DNA from: an uncultured Collinsella sp.
Lineage (GTDB): Bacteria > Actinomycetota > Coriobacteriia > Coriobacteriales > Coriobacteriaceae
DNA: 64,000 nt
Direction: 5' to 3'
Assembly: GCA_902479135.1 (NCBI GenBank)
Contig: CABSNU010000001.1
Location: forward strand, 98,467 to 162,466
Shown here: piece after piece, positions 1 through 7,464 of the stretch
Layout of the letters: the number at the start of each line of letters is the position of its first letter
Position numbering within the stretch: the stretch's first letter is position 1
The notes under the pieces: model-generated
The model's input: the letters and a program-made list of their open reading frames with translations, nothing else
What the model was told of the DNA's origin: nothing
The model's database searches: none
Made by a program: the position numbers and the translations under genes

Positions 1-280
1 GCGCGAGTGCATCGGAGGGTGAGGCCACCATGATCAGAATCAATTGGCGCGGCGTTGCGGTATGAATGATGTCGATAGTCCTTTGCACCGAGAAAAACCG
101 TGTCCAAACGCCTTCTGGCGCCGCCACCCTCATGGGTGCCCATCGGCGCGAATCCGCCGCGATCCCATCGTTGACGATTAGGACAAGGTTAGAACCCACG
201 GCTTCGTTCCACAGTTCGACGTCTTGCCCGTAAATGAAACGGTCATCGATACGCGTGAGAAGGATCTTGGGTTGAGCCAT
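1..280 (-). CDS. PTS mannose-family IIB paralog, 5' part, lacking the active-site His
   Basis: The frame starts at the ATG complementary to 278-280 and stays open for 93 codons to the window edge, so the 3' end is outside. It aligns along its whole visible length with the IIB protein encoded at 10344-10826: MAQPKILLTRID against MAEPNILLTRID, then WTRFFSVQRTIDII against ATRFFSLQKTIDVI. IIB proteins of this family carry phosphate on the His of RLVHGQ. Here the same position (residue 17) is Tyr, in DRFIYGQD. The protein therefore cannot be phosphorylated in the usual way. It may be a decaying duplicate or a binding-only paralog. No frameshift or stop is visible, and the rest of its operon lies to the left. 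Confidence 0.8.
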   Translation of the reverse strand, partial: MAQPKILLTRIDDRFIYGQDVELWNEAVGSNLVLIVNDGIAADSRRWAPMRVAAPEGVWTRFFSVQRTIDIIHTATPRQLILIMVASPSDALA

Positions 281-419
281 GGCTGCCCCATTCTGTTTGA
301 GACCCATATGAGCGGGACGTCGGCCACCAGCTCAATAGCAGGTCAAGCGCCAAATGGACGCCGCAGACATCACGTCTCCAATATTAGTGCATTTAAAGTG
401 AGAAAAGCCGTCAGAACAC

Positions 420-448
420 TTGCGCGGATGTGCGATGTCCCGTATCAT
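420..448 (+). promoter_or_regulatory. Likely promoter of tRNA-Thr
   Basis: TTGCGC (420-425) and TATCAT (443-448) are separated by exactly 17 bases, a sigma-70-type arrangement about 40 bases upstream of the tRNA. Confidence 0.55.
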
Positions 449-487
449 AGACAGCCGTTGACGCCTCAGTTGCGTCACCACATGGCC

Positions 488-563
488 GCCAGCGTAGCTC
501 AGTTGGTAGAGCACCGCTCTCGTAAAGCGGGGGTCACCGGTTCGAGCCCGGTCGCTGGCTCCA
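488..563 (+). tRNA. tRNA-Thr (anticodon CGT)
   Basis: A complete cloverleaf is visible. The acceptor stem GCCAGCG pairs with CGCTGGC, the D-arm contains AGTTGGTAGA, and the anticodon stem CCGCT/AGCGG holds the loop CTCGTAA, so the anticodon is CGT and reads ACG. The T-arm ACCGG-TTCGAGC-CCGGT follows, then discriminator T and an encoded CCA end (561-563). A Rho-independent terminator follows directly. Confidence 0.96.
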
Positions 564-574
564 TTGCACAAGAT

Positions 575-598
575 AGCCGCCTTCGGGCGGCTTTTTTG
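575..598 (+). terminator. Rho-independent terminator of tRNA-Thr
   Basis: Stem GCCGCC/GGCGGC around a TTCG tetraloop is followed by six T. Confidence 0.9.
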
Positions 599-828
599 TT
601 GCCGATTTCGGGTGCGTGCGCGCCAATCCAAGCATCGCCACGTCAACAGCGGCCCACTCGGTAGACTTCGGGTTTAATGCTTAGGGGCGGGGATTTACCA
701 AAGTGAAATTTTAATGAAAAGAAACCCAGCTGCAACAATTGCCATGGTGAGGGCTCGAATTGGCCATATAGATCTAAAATAGTCACGATACCTTCTCTTT
801 TGCTGGAACGATATATCTATACAAGGTT

Positions 829-1047
829 GTGAGCGGAAAACAAAAATACGTCGATTGCTATCCGACAAACGGGTCTGGAATTGCATTCACCGGCATTTCG
901 GGGCAGATTGATACACATGTACGAAAGGGAACCTATGTGGTGCGTTGGGTTGGAGCTGCTGCAGGCCCGATATGGATTGCGGTCTTGCGCCCCGATGTCC
1001 AAATAGGTCTCTCTAGACGGGAAGTTGCTCATGGACACCATATATGA
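829..1047 (+). CDS. Small unknown protein (uncertain)
   Basis: This is a possible GTG-started gene of 72 codons with the sequence AAGG only two to three bases before the start, so the ribosome site is poor. The peptide has a hydrophobic middle (VVRWVGAAAGPIWIAVL). I recognise no family. It would overlap the next gene by 17 bases, as translationally coupled pairs often do. The region before it (680-830) is more AT-rich than the rest of the window, which hints at transferred DNA. It could equally be non-coding. Confidence 0.25.
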   Translation: MSGKQKYVDCYPTNGSGIAFTGISGQIDTHVRKGTYVVRWVGAAAGPIWIAVLRPDVQIGLSRREVAHGHHI

Positions 1048-1396
1048 CGGAGACGGCTGGGTCGATCATTATACTTGGCGCCTGGTCGGCTCGGATGACA
1101 ATGGGGATGTGGTGTTTGATGGACTATGTCCAAAGCATCTCCATCCTTTTGTCTCGTCGTTAATTGAGAGTTCCGCTCGTGTTGCCCCCTACAGCTCGGC
1201 GTCGCTTCATGATACGGACGTTTTGAAGACCATAAGGGAATCAATTGACGATGGCACGATGAGCGGCCCGCTGTTTTCTCGGCTTGTGGGGCTAGATGAG
1301 ATTGGCTCGAAACGACTGCTTGCGGGCGAAAAAGTGGAACTCACTTATCGGTCGATGATTTCAATCCTGCGGCTAGCCGATGTTCTTCGCAAATAA
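1031..1396 (+). CDS. Hypothetical protein with a helix-turn-helix-like C-terminus
   Basis: The gene encodes 121 residues. I chose the ATG at 1031 because GGGAAG lies seven bases upstream; a TTG two codons earlier is the alternative. The N-terminal part (residues 1-75) is not recognised. The C-terminal part (about residues 78-121, with GLDEIGSK, LLAGEKVELTYRSM and ILRLADVL) has the length and hydrophobic spacing of an XRE-like DNA-binding helix-turn-helix, as seen in some antitoxins. This is a reading by eye. The protein may act with the small upstream ORF that overlaps it. It sits between a tRNA gene and a sugar locus and has no recognised partner. Confidence 0.55.
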   Translation: MDTIYDGDGWVDHYTWRLVGSDDNGDVVFDGLCPKHLHPFVSSLIESSARVAPYSSASLHDTDVLKTIRESIDDGTMSGPLFSRLVGLDEIGSKRLLAGEKVELTYRSMISILRLADVLRK

Positions 1397-1432
1397 ATCC
1401 AAGCAAAACGCCGCCGGCAACTCCCCTACTCA

Positions 1433-1486
1433 ACAAAAAAGCCCCGCCAACCGCAATCCCCAAAGGAACCGCGATCAGCGGGGCTT
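1433..1486 (-). terminator. Terminator of the YhcH-like gene
   Basis: On the minus strand GCCCCGC and GCGGGGC pair around a 30-base loop and are followed by TTTTTTG. It lies just after the stop of the gene at 1532-2005. Confidence 0.75.
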
Positions 1487-1531
1487 AAACGCACTCCCCA
1501 AGGGGAATCACGCTAGCTCACGAGCAGCGCG

Positions 1532-2005
1532 CTACTCCTCCCAGTAAGCGTCTGCAAGCAGCTTAAAGCAGATCTTCTTGACCGGCTGTGCGCCATCGCC
1601 CGGGAACTCGAGCGTGGGCATGTGAGGCTCGCCGGCAACAAACAGCGCAAACTTGTCGTCGGCAAGATCGCCGGCAATCGAGGCGTCGGAATCGACCAGA
1701 TCGTAGTCGTCCTTCTCGTCAAACTCCTGAACCAGCGTCAGGCTGCCCGTGGCAACCTTAAAGGCCTCGCGACCCTCGACGTCGATCTGCAGGTCATGAT
1801 AGCGCTGATGCGTCTCATAGTAAGCCTCGGCCTCAGGACGCGTCGTGGGAGCCATGACGTTCGCATAGACCTTGTCGCCCAGAATCGGATGGCTGCCGAC
1901 CTCGAGCTGCGCCGGTTCGTTCTCCTCGAGCCAGTCGATCAGCACGTCGAGGCCCTTGAGCATTCCGCGATACTCCTCGATATCGCCCAATGCACCGTAA
2001 ATCAT
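1532..2005 (-). CDS. YhcH/YjgK/YiaL family protein (EbgC/NanQ-like)
   Basis: This 157-residue protein matches the YhcH/YjgK/YiaL (DUF386) cupin-like family in length and layout. The start MIYGAL, the middle YYETHQRYHDLQIDVEG with its metal-binding His/Asp set, and the C-terminal pattern HMPTLE.FPG....VKKICFKL are typical. Members such as NanQ catalyse anomer conversion of sialic acid, and EbgC modifies a beta-galactosidase. A sugar-anomerase or lyase-accessory role in amino-sugar use fits the neighbouring nagA, agaS and lacC. It is the last gene of the minus-strand lacX-lacC run. The exact substrate cannot be read from the sequence. Confidence 0.88.
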   Translation of the reverse strand: MIYGALGDIEEYRGMLKGLDVLIDWLEENEPAQLEVGSHPILGDKVYANVMAPTTRPEAEAYYETHQRYHDLQIDVEGREAFKVATGSLTLVQEFDEKDDYDLVDSDASIAGDLADDKFALFVAGEPHMPTLEFPGDGAQPVKKICFKLLADAYWEE

Positions 2006-2037
2006 CTAAATCCCCTCTCGGATCGTTTCTTTGGCGG

Positions 2038-2169
2038 CTACTCGATAAACGCGTTACCGACGCTGTTGCCGCCCACATACGTCTCGACCAGGGTAAGGTC
2101 GGGACTGAACACGACAAAGTCGGCGTCGCGCCCCGGCATAATGCTACTGCACTTATCGTCGACATGAGC
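2038..2169 (-). pseudogene. 3' fragment of a second nagA copy
   Basis: On the minus strand these 44 codons read through AHVDDKC, IMPGRDADFVVF, LTLVETYVGG and VGNAF to a TAG stop. They match the C-terminus of the intact NagA encoded at 4896-6065 almost residue for residue (AHIEGKC, IMPGRDADFVVF, LTLVETYVGG, VGNAF). Upstream of 2169 the similarity ends abruptly, with no start codon or catalytic part. It is therefore the tail of a lost duplicate left between the YhcH-like gene and lacC. Codon-level divergence shows the duplication is not recent. Confidence 0.88.
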
Positions 2170-2202
2170 TAACAAGCAATGCCGGGGCCGTCGCCCAAGC
2201 TC

Positions 2203-3138
2203 TTACAGCTCGGTCACGACAACGCCGTTGTAGACCTCGTCCCAACGATCCATGACCAGATGGCCGGTCATGGGATCCATAGCGTTGAGCTTACCGCAGG
2301 TGTTGGCGGTACGCAGCACGGTTTCGTCGTCTGCGCCAGCAGCGATGGCATGTGCGAAGCCTGCGATGGTGGAGTCACCAGAGCCCGTGGCGTTAACGGC
2401 AGGGATATCGGGCGTCTTTGCGCGGAACGCACGGCCATTGTGGAAGCCCACGGAACCGGCGGCACCCATGGACACGACGACCCAAGGGATATCGGAGAAG
2501 CGGGCGTCAGAGGCGAGTGCGGTGCGGAGCTCGTCCACATCGTCGGTGGTAAAGCTCGTGCCCAGAAGGCCGTTAATCTCGGTCAGGTTAGGCTTGACCA
2601 GCTCGGGCTTAATTTCGGACTTAAGAGCGGCCTCGAGCGAAGCACCCGAGGTATCGAGCAGCACCTTGGCGCCGGCGTTCTCGGCAATACCCGTGATCTT
2701 GGCGTAGTAGTCTGCCTCGACACCGCGGGGCAGCGAACCCGAAATGGTGACGACGTCGGCCTTGCCTGCAAGCTCGGCGAACTTTGCAGTAAAGGCATCG
2801 AGCTCCTCGGGGGCAATCGTCGGGCCGCTCTCGAGCAGCTCGGTCTGGTTGCCGGCATGAAGGATATTGAGGCAGATGCGGGTCTCGCCCTTGATGGGCA
2901 CAAAATCATTCTTAATACCGTTGGCGTCCATGAGCTCAGCCATGTAGGCGCCCATGTGGCCGCCGAGTAGACCGGTTGCCACAACGTCGTCGCCCAGCTG
3001 ACCCAGCACACGGGCCACGTTGAGGCCCTTGCCGCCGGCGGTCTTTTCGGGCGTCACGCGGTTGACGTCGTCGATAATGAGCTCATCGAGCTGATAGCGC
3101 GTATCGACAGACGGGTTCATCGTAACGGTGAGGATCAT
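2203..3138 (-). CDS. lacC: Tagatose-6-phosphate kinase / 1-phosphofructokinase family (LacC-like)
   Basis: This is a 311-residue PfkB-family sugar-phosphate kinase. The N-terminal signature GGKGLNVARVLGQLG (about residues 36-50) and the C-terminal ATP/catalytic motif NATGSGDSTIAGF, with the catalytic Asp, are both intact. It most resembles LacC/FruK enzymes, which make tagatose-1,6- or fructose-1,6-bisphosphate. Because nagA, agaS and a GalNAc-type PTS share the locus, tagatose-6-phosphate is the likely substrate, although 1-phosphofructokinase cannot be excluded from sequence alone. It follows the lacX-like gene by 59 bases on the same strand and is probably co-transcribed with it. Confidence 0.88.
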   Translation of the reverse strand: MILTVTMNPSVDTRYQLDELIIDDVNRVTPEKTAGGKGLNVARVLGQLGDDVVATGLLGGHMGAYMAELMDANGIKNDFVPIKGETRICLNILHAGNQTELLESGPTIAPEELDAFTAKFAELAGKADVVTISGSLPRGVEADYYAKITGIAENAGAKVLLDTSGASLEAALKSEIKPELVKPNLTEINGLLGTSFTTDDVDELRTALASDARFSDIPWVVVSMGAAGSVGFHNGRAFRAKTPDIPAVNATGSGDSTIAGFAHAIAAGADDETVLRTANTCGKLNAMDPMTGHLVMDRWDEVYNGVVVTEL

Positions 3139-3197
3139 TTTTAGCTCCTTATCTCGCAGGCTCCTTATGCCTCGCGATACGAGTCGACAAAACGGAA

Positions 3198-4079
3198 TTA
3201 CAGAATCTCAATCGTGAACGAGCGGACGATGGTCTCCTTGGGCTTGGCGACAAGGCAGCCGCGCTTATGCTCAAGTACGTCGTCCTCATCGGAGCAGGTC
3301 GAGAGGCCGCCCCAAGGCTCAACTGCCACAAAATCGCCCTCGGGCTTACTCCACACAATGAGATACGGGAAGCCCTCGAAGCTCAGGCGAACGCCCTTGT
3401 CCTCCCCCTTCTTAGAAAGCGTGACCTGGCGGCTCTCGAGCACGTCAAAGATGGTCTCCGCAAAATCGAAGAGCTCGTGCGACAGGGGCAGCGTCTTTCC
3501 CACCATGGGGTTCTTGGAACGGTTTGCCACGTCAATCAATCCGGTCGAGGGCACGGCGGTGCAAAGCTCCGCAGCCTCGTCTTTCTCAAAGCGCAGCTCG
3601 TAGTCCGTATAGGCCTCGCCCTCATCGAGCGGACACCTGAAGCCGGGATGACCGCCGATAAAGAACGGCATGTCCTCGGTTCCCTCGTTGGTCACCTCAT
3701 AGGAGACGCGCACGGCGGTATCCTCGAGCGCATAACGAGCGACAAGCTTAAACGGATACGGATAATCACTCAGCAATGCGGCGTTATCCTCCGAAGCCAG
3801 GCACATCGCCAGCTCGTTCTCGCCTTGGCTCAACAGCTTCCACTCCTGTTTGCGCGCAAACCCGTGGCGAGCGAGCTTTACATGATGCCCGGCAAATGTC
3901 ATGGCGCTGTTGTCGCGCAAGCCTCCGCAAATCGGGAAGCAAATCGGTGCCTGGCCGGACCACACGGCGGGATCGCCCTGCCACAAATACTCGCGACCTC
4001 CGGCCTCAATCGAGGTAAACGAGCCGCCGGCCGTGGAAACCTTGATAGAAATCGAATCGTTGGAAAGAGCGTATTCCAT
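3198..4079 (-). CDS. Aldose 1-epimerase family protein (LacX-like)
   Basis: The gene encodes 293 residues. The ATG at 4079 is chosen over an upstream in-frame extension because AAAGGA precedes it by a proper distance. The protein has the galactose-mutarotase fold pattern: GGSFTSI near the start, CFPICGGLRDN, the HGFAR segment, then FFIGGHPGFRCPL with the catalytic-region His, and a closing VEPWGG. LacX proteins of tagatose pathways have this length and layout. It probably interconverts anomers of a sugar or sugar phosphate in the same route as LacC. It is the first gene of the short operon that continues into lacC and the YhcH-like gene. Confidence 0.85.
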   Translation of the reverse strand: MEYALSNDSISIKVSTAGGSFTSIEAGGREYLWQGDPAVWSGQAPICFPICGGLRDNSAMTFAGHHVKLARHGFARKQEWKLLSQGENELAMCLASEDNAALLSDYPYPFKLVARYALEDTAVRVSYEVTNEGTEDMPFFIGGHPGFRCPLDEGEAYTDYELRFEKDEAAELCTAVPSTGLIDVANRSKNPMVGKTLPLSHELFDFAETIFDVLESRQVTLSKKGEDKGVRLSFEGFPYLIVWSKPEGDFVAVEPWGGLSTCSDEDDVLEHKRGCLVAKPKETIVRSFTIEIL

Positions 4080-4235
4080 TATCCATCCTTTCGAACAACT
4101 GCTTTTTGCTCGCAAGAACCCGTCTCGGCCCTGACCAAAGGACAAACCCGCACGTTCATCGATACGTCCGGTATCCCAGCCATGCAACGGGGTACCATAC
4201 AGACATTGATGCAATTACAGCTGAAAGGCCTTCTT

Positions 4236-4820
4236 ATGCGAACCATCATCCTCTACGCCTCGCGCCATCACGGCAATACGAAAAAGCTCGTGGACGCCAT
4301 TGTCGAGGCGCACCCCGAGATCGATACCCTCGATGTGAAGTCACTCGGTAAAAACGAGTATCCCAACCTGCACGAATATCATCTGATCGGTGTCGCCACG
4401 GGCATCTATTACTCCGAGATCGACAAGGATATGGCACGCGTGCTCACTAACGTGCTGCAGCCGCAGGACAAGGTGTTTGGCCTTATGACCTACGGTGGCA
4501 AAAACAAGTGGTACGGCAAGGATATCGATGGCATCTGCCGCATGAAGCAGGCCATCTTTATGGGTGTCTACGGCTGCCCCGGCTTTGATACGTGGGGGCC
4601 GTTCAAGCTCGCCGGCGGTGTCCAAAAGGGACACCCGACCGCTGAGGAAATTAAGGGCGCCGTCGACTTCTTCGACAAGATCGAAGACGAATATGGCGAC
4701 ATCATCGTCGAAGAGTACGCCAAGCGCGAGAAGCGCCTAGCATACGAGAAGGAGCATCCTGCAGGGGGCCTGGTGGCCGGCGTCAAGCGTACGGCAAAGA
4801 AGATCGCTAACAAGCTGTAA
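4236..4820 (+). CDS. Flavodoxin-like protein
   Basis: The gene encodes 194 residues. The ATG at 4236 has GAAAGG seven bases upstream; a much longer in-frame ORF to the left is only an open frame opposite lacX. The N-terminus MRTIILYASRHHGNTKKL is the FMN-phosphate-binding loop of flavodoxins. The segments VATGIYYSEIDKD and LMTYGG correspond to the later flavin-contacting loops. The C-terminal 40 residues are charged and include EYAKREKRLAYEKEH. It is transcribed against the surrounding sugar genes and ends in its own terminator, so its role there (electron transfer, perhaps stress-related) is not explained by context. Confidence 0.85.
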   Translation: MRTIILYASRHHGNTKKLVDAIVEAHPEIDTLDVKSLGKNEYPNLHEYHLIGVATGIYYSEIDKDMARVLTNVLQPQDKVFGLMTYGGKNKWYGKDIDGICRMKQAIFMGVYGCPGFDTWGPFKLAGGVQKGHPTAEEIKGAVDFFDKIEDEYGDIIVEEYAKREKRLAYEKEHPAGGLVAGVKRTAKKIANKL

Positions 4821-4851
4821 CTGTGAAGGTGCTTTTGAGCGTTTAACCCAT

Positions 4852-4889
4852 ACGGCGGGTCCGAGCAGATTCGGACCCGCCGTCTTTTT
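4852..4889 (+). terminator. Terminator of the flavodoxin gene
   Basis: A perfect 13-bp stem (ACGGCGGGTCCGA with its complement) around a 6-base loop is followed by CTTTTT. Confidence 0.92.
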
Positions 4890-4895
4890 CTATCG

Positions 4896-6065
4896 TTACT
4901 CGGTAAAGGCGTTGCCGACGCTCTGGCCGCCAACATACGTCTCGACGAGGGTGAGCTCATGGTCGAACACGACAAAGTCGGCGTCGCGACCCGGCATGAT
5001 GCTGCCGCACTTACCTTCGATGTGCGCGGAACGTGCCGGCACCTCGGTTGCCATGCGAATGGCGATATCGGCGCTGGCGATGCCCCAGTCGACGATGTTC
5101 TTGACGCCCTGGGCAAGCGTGAGCACCGAGCCGGCGATGCTCTTGCCGTCGGCGAGCCAGCACAGGTTGTCCTTCATGATGACGTCCATGCCACCACTGG
5201 TGTAGCTGCCCTCGGGCATGCCGCCGCAGCCAAGGCAGTCGGTGATGAGCACCGTGTGCTGCCAGCCCTTTGCCTGCAGCAGCGCCTTGATGGCGGCAGG
5301 GTTTACGTGCTTGCCGTCACAGATGATCTCGGCGTAGGTCTCGGGCGTGGACATGGCAGCACCCACGACACCGGGCTCACGGTGATGCAGCCCGCGCTGG
5401 CCGTTATAGGTATGCGTAAAGCAGCTGGCACCGGCGTTGATGGCGGCGATGCACTCATCGTAGGTGGCGTCGGAGTGACCGATGCTGGTCACCACACCCT
5501 TGGCGTTCAGAGCAGCCGCATAAGCAGCGGCACCGTCGCGCTCGGCCGCCATGGCGCTCTTAACGATGCGACCACCCGCAGCCTCCTGCCACTGATCGAA
5601 GACCTCCTCGGAGGGATCGATAAGATAAGCGGGGTTCTGCGCACCCACGTGCTTCATGGTAAAGAAGGGGCCCTCCAGGTAGATGCCCTGAATGCGAGCA
5701 CCGCAGAAGTCGGGGCCGCGCCCCTCGTCCGCCTGGGCGATAGCGGCGCAGGCGTCCTTGATCTGCTCGACGCCATCGGTGAACGTCGTGGGCAGCCAGC
5801 TGGTGGTACCGCGCCGGGCGAGCTCGGTCGAGCTGATATCGATGCCCTCGGGATCGTTATCGGTAGTTGAGTGGTTGTAGAAGCCATGGATGTGAGTATC
5901 GACCATACCCGGTGCGATCCACGATCCCGTGTAGTCCTTAATCTCGCAAGAGGGCTCGTCGGCCTGCCAGGCGCCAAAGACGCCATCCTCGACCATAAGA
6001 TAGCCGCCCAGTTGCGGGCCTGCCGGCAAGAAGAACTTGTCAGCCTTAATTGCGTACGTGCTCAT
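4896..6065 (-). CDS. nagA: N-acetylglucosamine/galactosamine-6-phosphate deacetylase
   Basis: This 389-residue protein belongs to the amidohydrolase superfamily. Visible landmarks are the metal motif VDTHIHGFYNH, the metal Glu of LEGPF, GHSDATYDECIAAINAG, THTYNG and the catalytic Asp in LITDCLG. The ATG at 6065 is chosen because AAGGAG ends five bases before it, while a GTG two codons earlier would overlap that site. The enzyme removes acetate from GlcNAc-6-phosphate or GalNAc-6-phosphate in the cytoplasm. Beside agaS and a GalNAc-type PTS, the galacto-substrate (AgaA role) is likely. The 3' end of a second copy survives at 2038-2169. Confidence 0.93.
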   Translation of the reverse strand: MSTYAIKADKFFLPAGPQLGGYLMVEDGVFGAWQADEPSCEIKDYTGSWIAPGMVDTHIHGFYNHSTTDNDPEGIDISSTELARRGTTSWLPTTFTDGVEQIKDACAAIAQADEGRGPDFCGARIQGIYLEGPFFTMKHVGAQNPAYLIDPSEEVFDQWQEAAGGRIVKSAMAAERDGAAAYAAALNAKGVVTSIGHSDATYDECIAAINAGASCFTHTYNGQRGLHHREPGVVGAAMSTPETYAEIICDGKHVNPAAIKALLQAKGWQHTVLITDCLGCGGMPEGSYTSGGMDVIMKDNLCWLADGKSIAGSVLTLAQGVKNIVDWGIASADIAIRMATEVPARSAHIEGKCGSIMPGRDADFVVFDHELTLVETYVGGQSVGNAFTE

Positions 6066-6121
6066 ATGCACTCCTTGCTTCTAAAGCAGTTGACCGTGGT
6101 GATACTTATACCCGGTCCATG

Positions 6122-6166
6122 TAAAAACAAAAAGCGCCCGCCCGCCGTTATGAGCGGACGGGCGCC
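6122..6166 (-). terminator. Terminator downstream of agaS
   Basis: The stem GCGCCCGTCCGC/GCGGGCGGGCGC (one mismatch) on the minus strand is followed by TTTTTGTTTTT. Confidence 0.88.
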
Positions 6167-6183
6167 CTTACAGGGGGACGCGA

Positions 6184-7350
6184 TTAAGCGGTGAAGGGGT
6201 GAATCGTCACGCCCTTAACCACGCGGTTGACCGTGCCGGTGGGGCTCGGCGTATCGGGCGTGTTGCCCACGCGCACGGAGTTGAGCAGGCTGATAGCCTG
6301 GGCAAACATCACGAACGGCAGAGCAAGGTAGCCCTCGGGAAGCGCCTCGTAGCCCTTAAAGGTGAAAGACTCACCCTCATAGACGGTGGCACCTTCCTGC
6401 TGAACGGCGATGGTGTGCTGAGCGATCTCGTCGCCACCGATCTCGTTGAGGATGTCGATGTCGTACTGACGGGTGTAGGCGTCGTTGTTGACGAACACGA
6501 AGACGAGCGTCTTATCGTCGACGAAGGACTTAGGTCCGTGACGATAGCCCATGGAGGTGTCGTAGGAAGTGGCGACCAGACCGTGAGCCAGCTCAAGGAT
6601 CTTGAGCTGGCTCTCCTGGGCAAGGCCACCGAAGGAGCCAGAACCCAAGTAGGTCACGCGGTTGAAGTCGCCAGCCAGGTAATCGGCGACCTCGGACTCG
6701 CGGGAGATGACCTCTTCGCCCATCTTGGCGATGGTCTCGACCCACTCGGCCTTCTGCTCATCGGAAGCCTCGTCGAAGATGAGGGTGGAGAGCAGGGTCA
6801 TGCAGGTGTAAGAACCGGTCATGGCGAAGCCCTTGTCGTTGGCGCGCGGGATGAGCAGCGTCAGCGCATTGGGGTCATCGGCGGACTCAACAGCCAGCTT
6901 GCCCTCGGGAGCGCAGGTGATGTTGAGGAACTTGACGTTGTGGACGAGCTCCTTGGCAACGGCGACGGCAGCAAGGCTCTCGGGGCTGTTGCCGGAGCGG
7001 GCGAAGGAAACCACGAGCGTGGGATCCTCGGCGCGCAGGAAGTCACGCGGGGCGCTCACGATGTCGGTCGTGGCGATGGGCTTAAAGTCGTAGAGATCAG
7101 TGTTGCCAGCGTGACGCAGGTACGGGGCGCAGGTATCACCAACATAGTCGGACGTACCGGCACCGGTGAAGACAACGGACAGACGGCCCTCGCCCATAGC
7201 GCGAGCCTCGGCCAGAAAGGCCTCGATGGCCTCCTTGTTCTCGCGATAGATGTTGAGCGTATCACGCCAAAGCTCGGGCTGCTGAGCAATCTCGGCCGTG
7301 GTGATCTGGGCGCCGAGCTCGGTGAGCTCCTCGACACTCTTCTCGAACAT
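6184..7350 (-). CDS. agaS: Galactosamine-6-phosphate deaminase/isomerase (AgaS, SIS domains)
   Basis: This 388-residue protein has two sugar-isomerase (SIS) domains. The first carries VVFTGAGTSDYVGD and VVSFARSGNSPES, the phosphosugar-binding Ser/Thr loops. The second carries YLGSGSFGGLAQE and the conserved DTSMGYRHGPKSFV. This set and length are typical of AgaS, which converts galactosamine-6-phosphate into tagatose-6-phosphate and ammonia. It would take its substrate from NagA and pass the product to LacC. A clear promoter with an overlapping palindromic operator lies upstream at 7390-7425, suggesting repression by the neighbouring GntR protein. Confidence 0.92.
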   Translation of the reverse strand: MFEKSVEELTELGAQITTAEIAQQPELWRDTLNIYRENKEAIEAFLAEARAMGEGRLSVVFTGAGTSDYVGDTCAPYLRHAGNTDLYDFKPIATTDIVSAPRDFLRAEDPTLVVSFARSGNSPESLAAVAVAKELVHNVKFLNITCAPEGKLAVESADDPNALTLLIPRANDKGFAMTGSYTCMTLLSTLIFDEASDEQKAEWVETIAKMGEEVISRESEVADYLAGDFNRVTYLGSGSFGGLAQESQLKILELAHGLVATSYDTSMGYRHGPKSFVDDKTLVFVFVNNDAYTRQYDIDILNEIGGDEIAQHTIAVQQEGATVYEGESFTFKGYEALPEGYLALPFVMFAQAISLLNSVRVGNTPDTPSPTGTVNRVVKGVTIHPFTA

Positions 7351-7389
7351 TTCTAATACCTCTCTCTAGAAGTAATCCTCTGACGTGCA

Positions 7390-7425
7390 ATTATACACTT
7401 CGGTTGGTTATCTGGTAGTAACCAG
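7390..7425 (-). promoter_or_regulatory. agaS promoter with GntR-type operator
   Basis: On the minus strand the -10 box TATAAT is complementary to 7390-7395. The palindrome CTGGTAGTAACCAG (7412-7425, perfect 5-bp arms) covers the -35 region, so bound repressor would block RNA polymerase. Thirteen of its bases recur in front of the PTS operon at 11704-11716. Confidence 0.75.
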
Positions 7426-7464
7426 TTAAATGCAAAGAATCATCATATGGAAGCGATGCGAGCA

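Noticed and set aside
488..563. Attachment site of an integrated element at tRNA-Thr
   Set aside because: No repeat of the tRNA 3' end and no integrase are seen in the window, so integration is unsupported.
332..646. ORF across the tRNA gene
   Set aside because: It runs through tRNA-Thr and its terminator on the opposite strand, so it cannot be a real gene.
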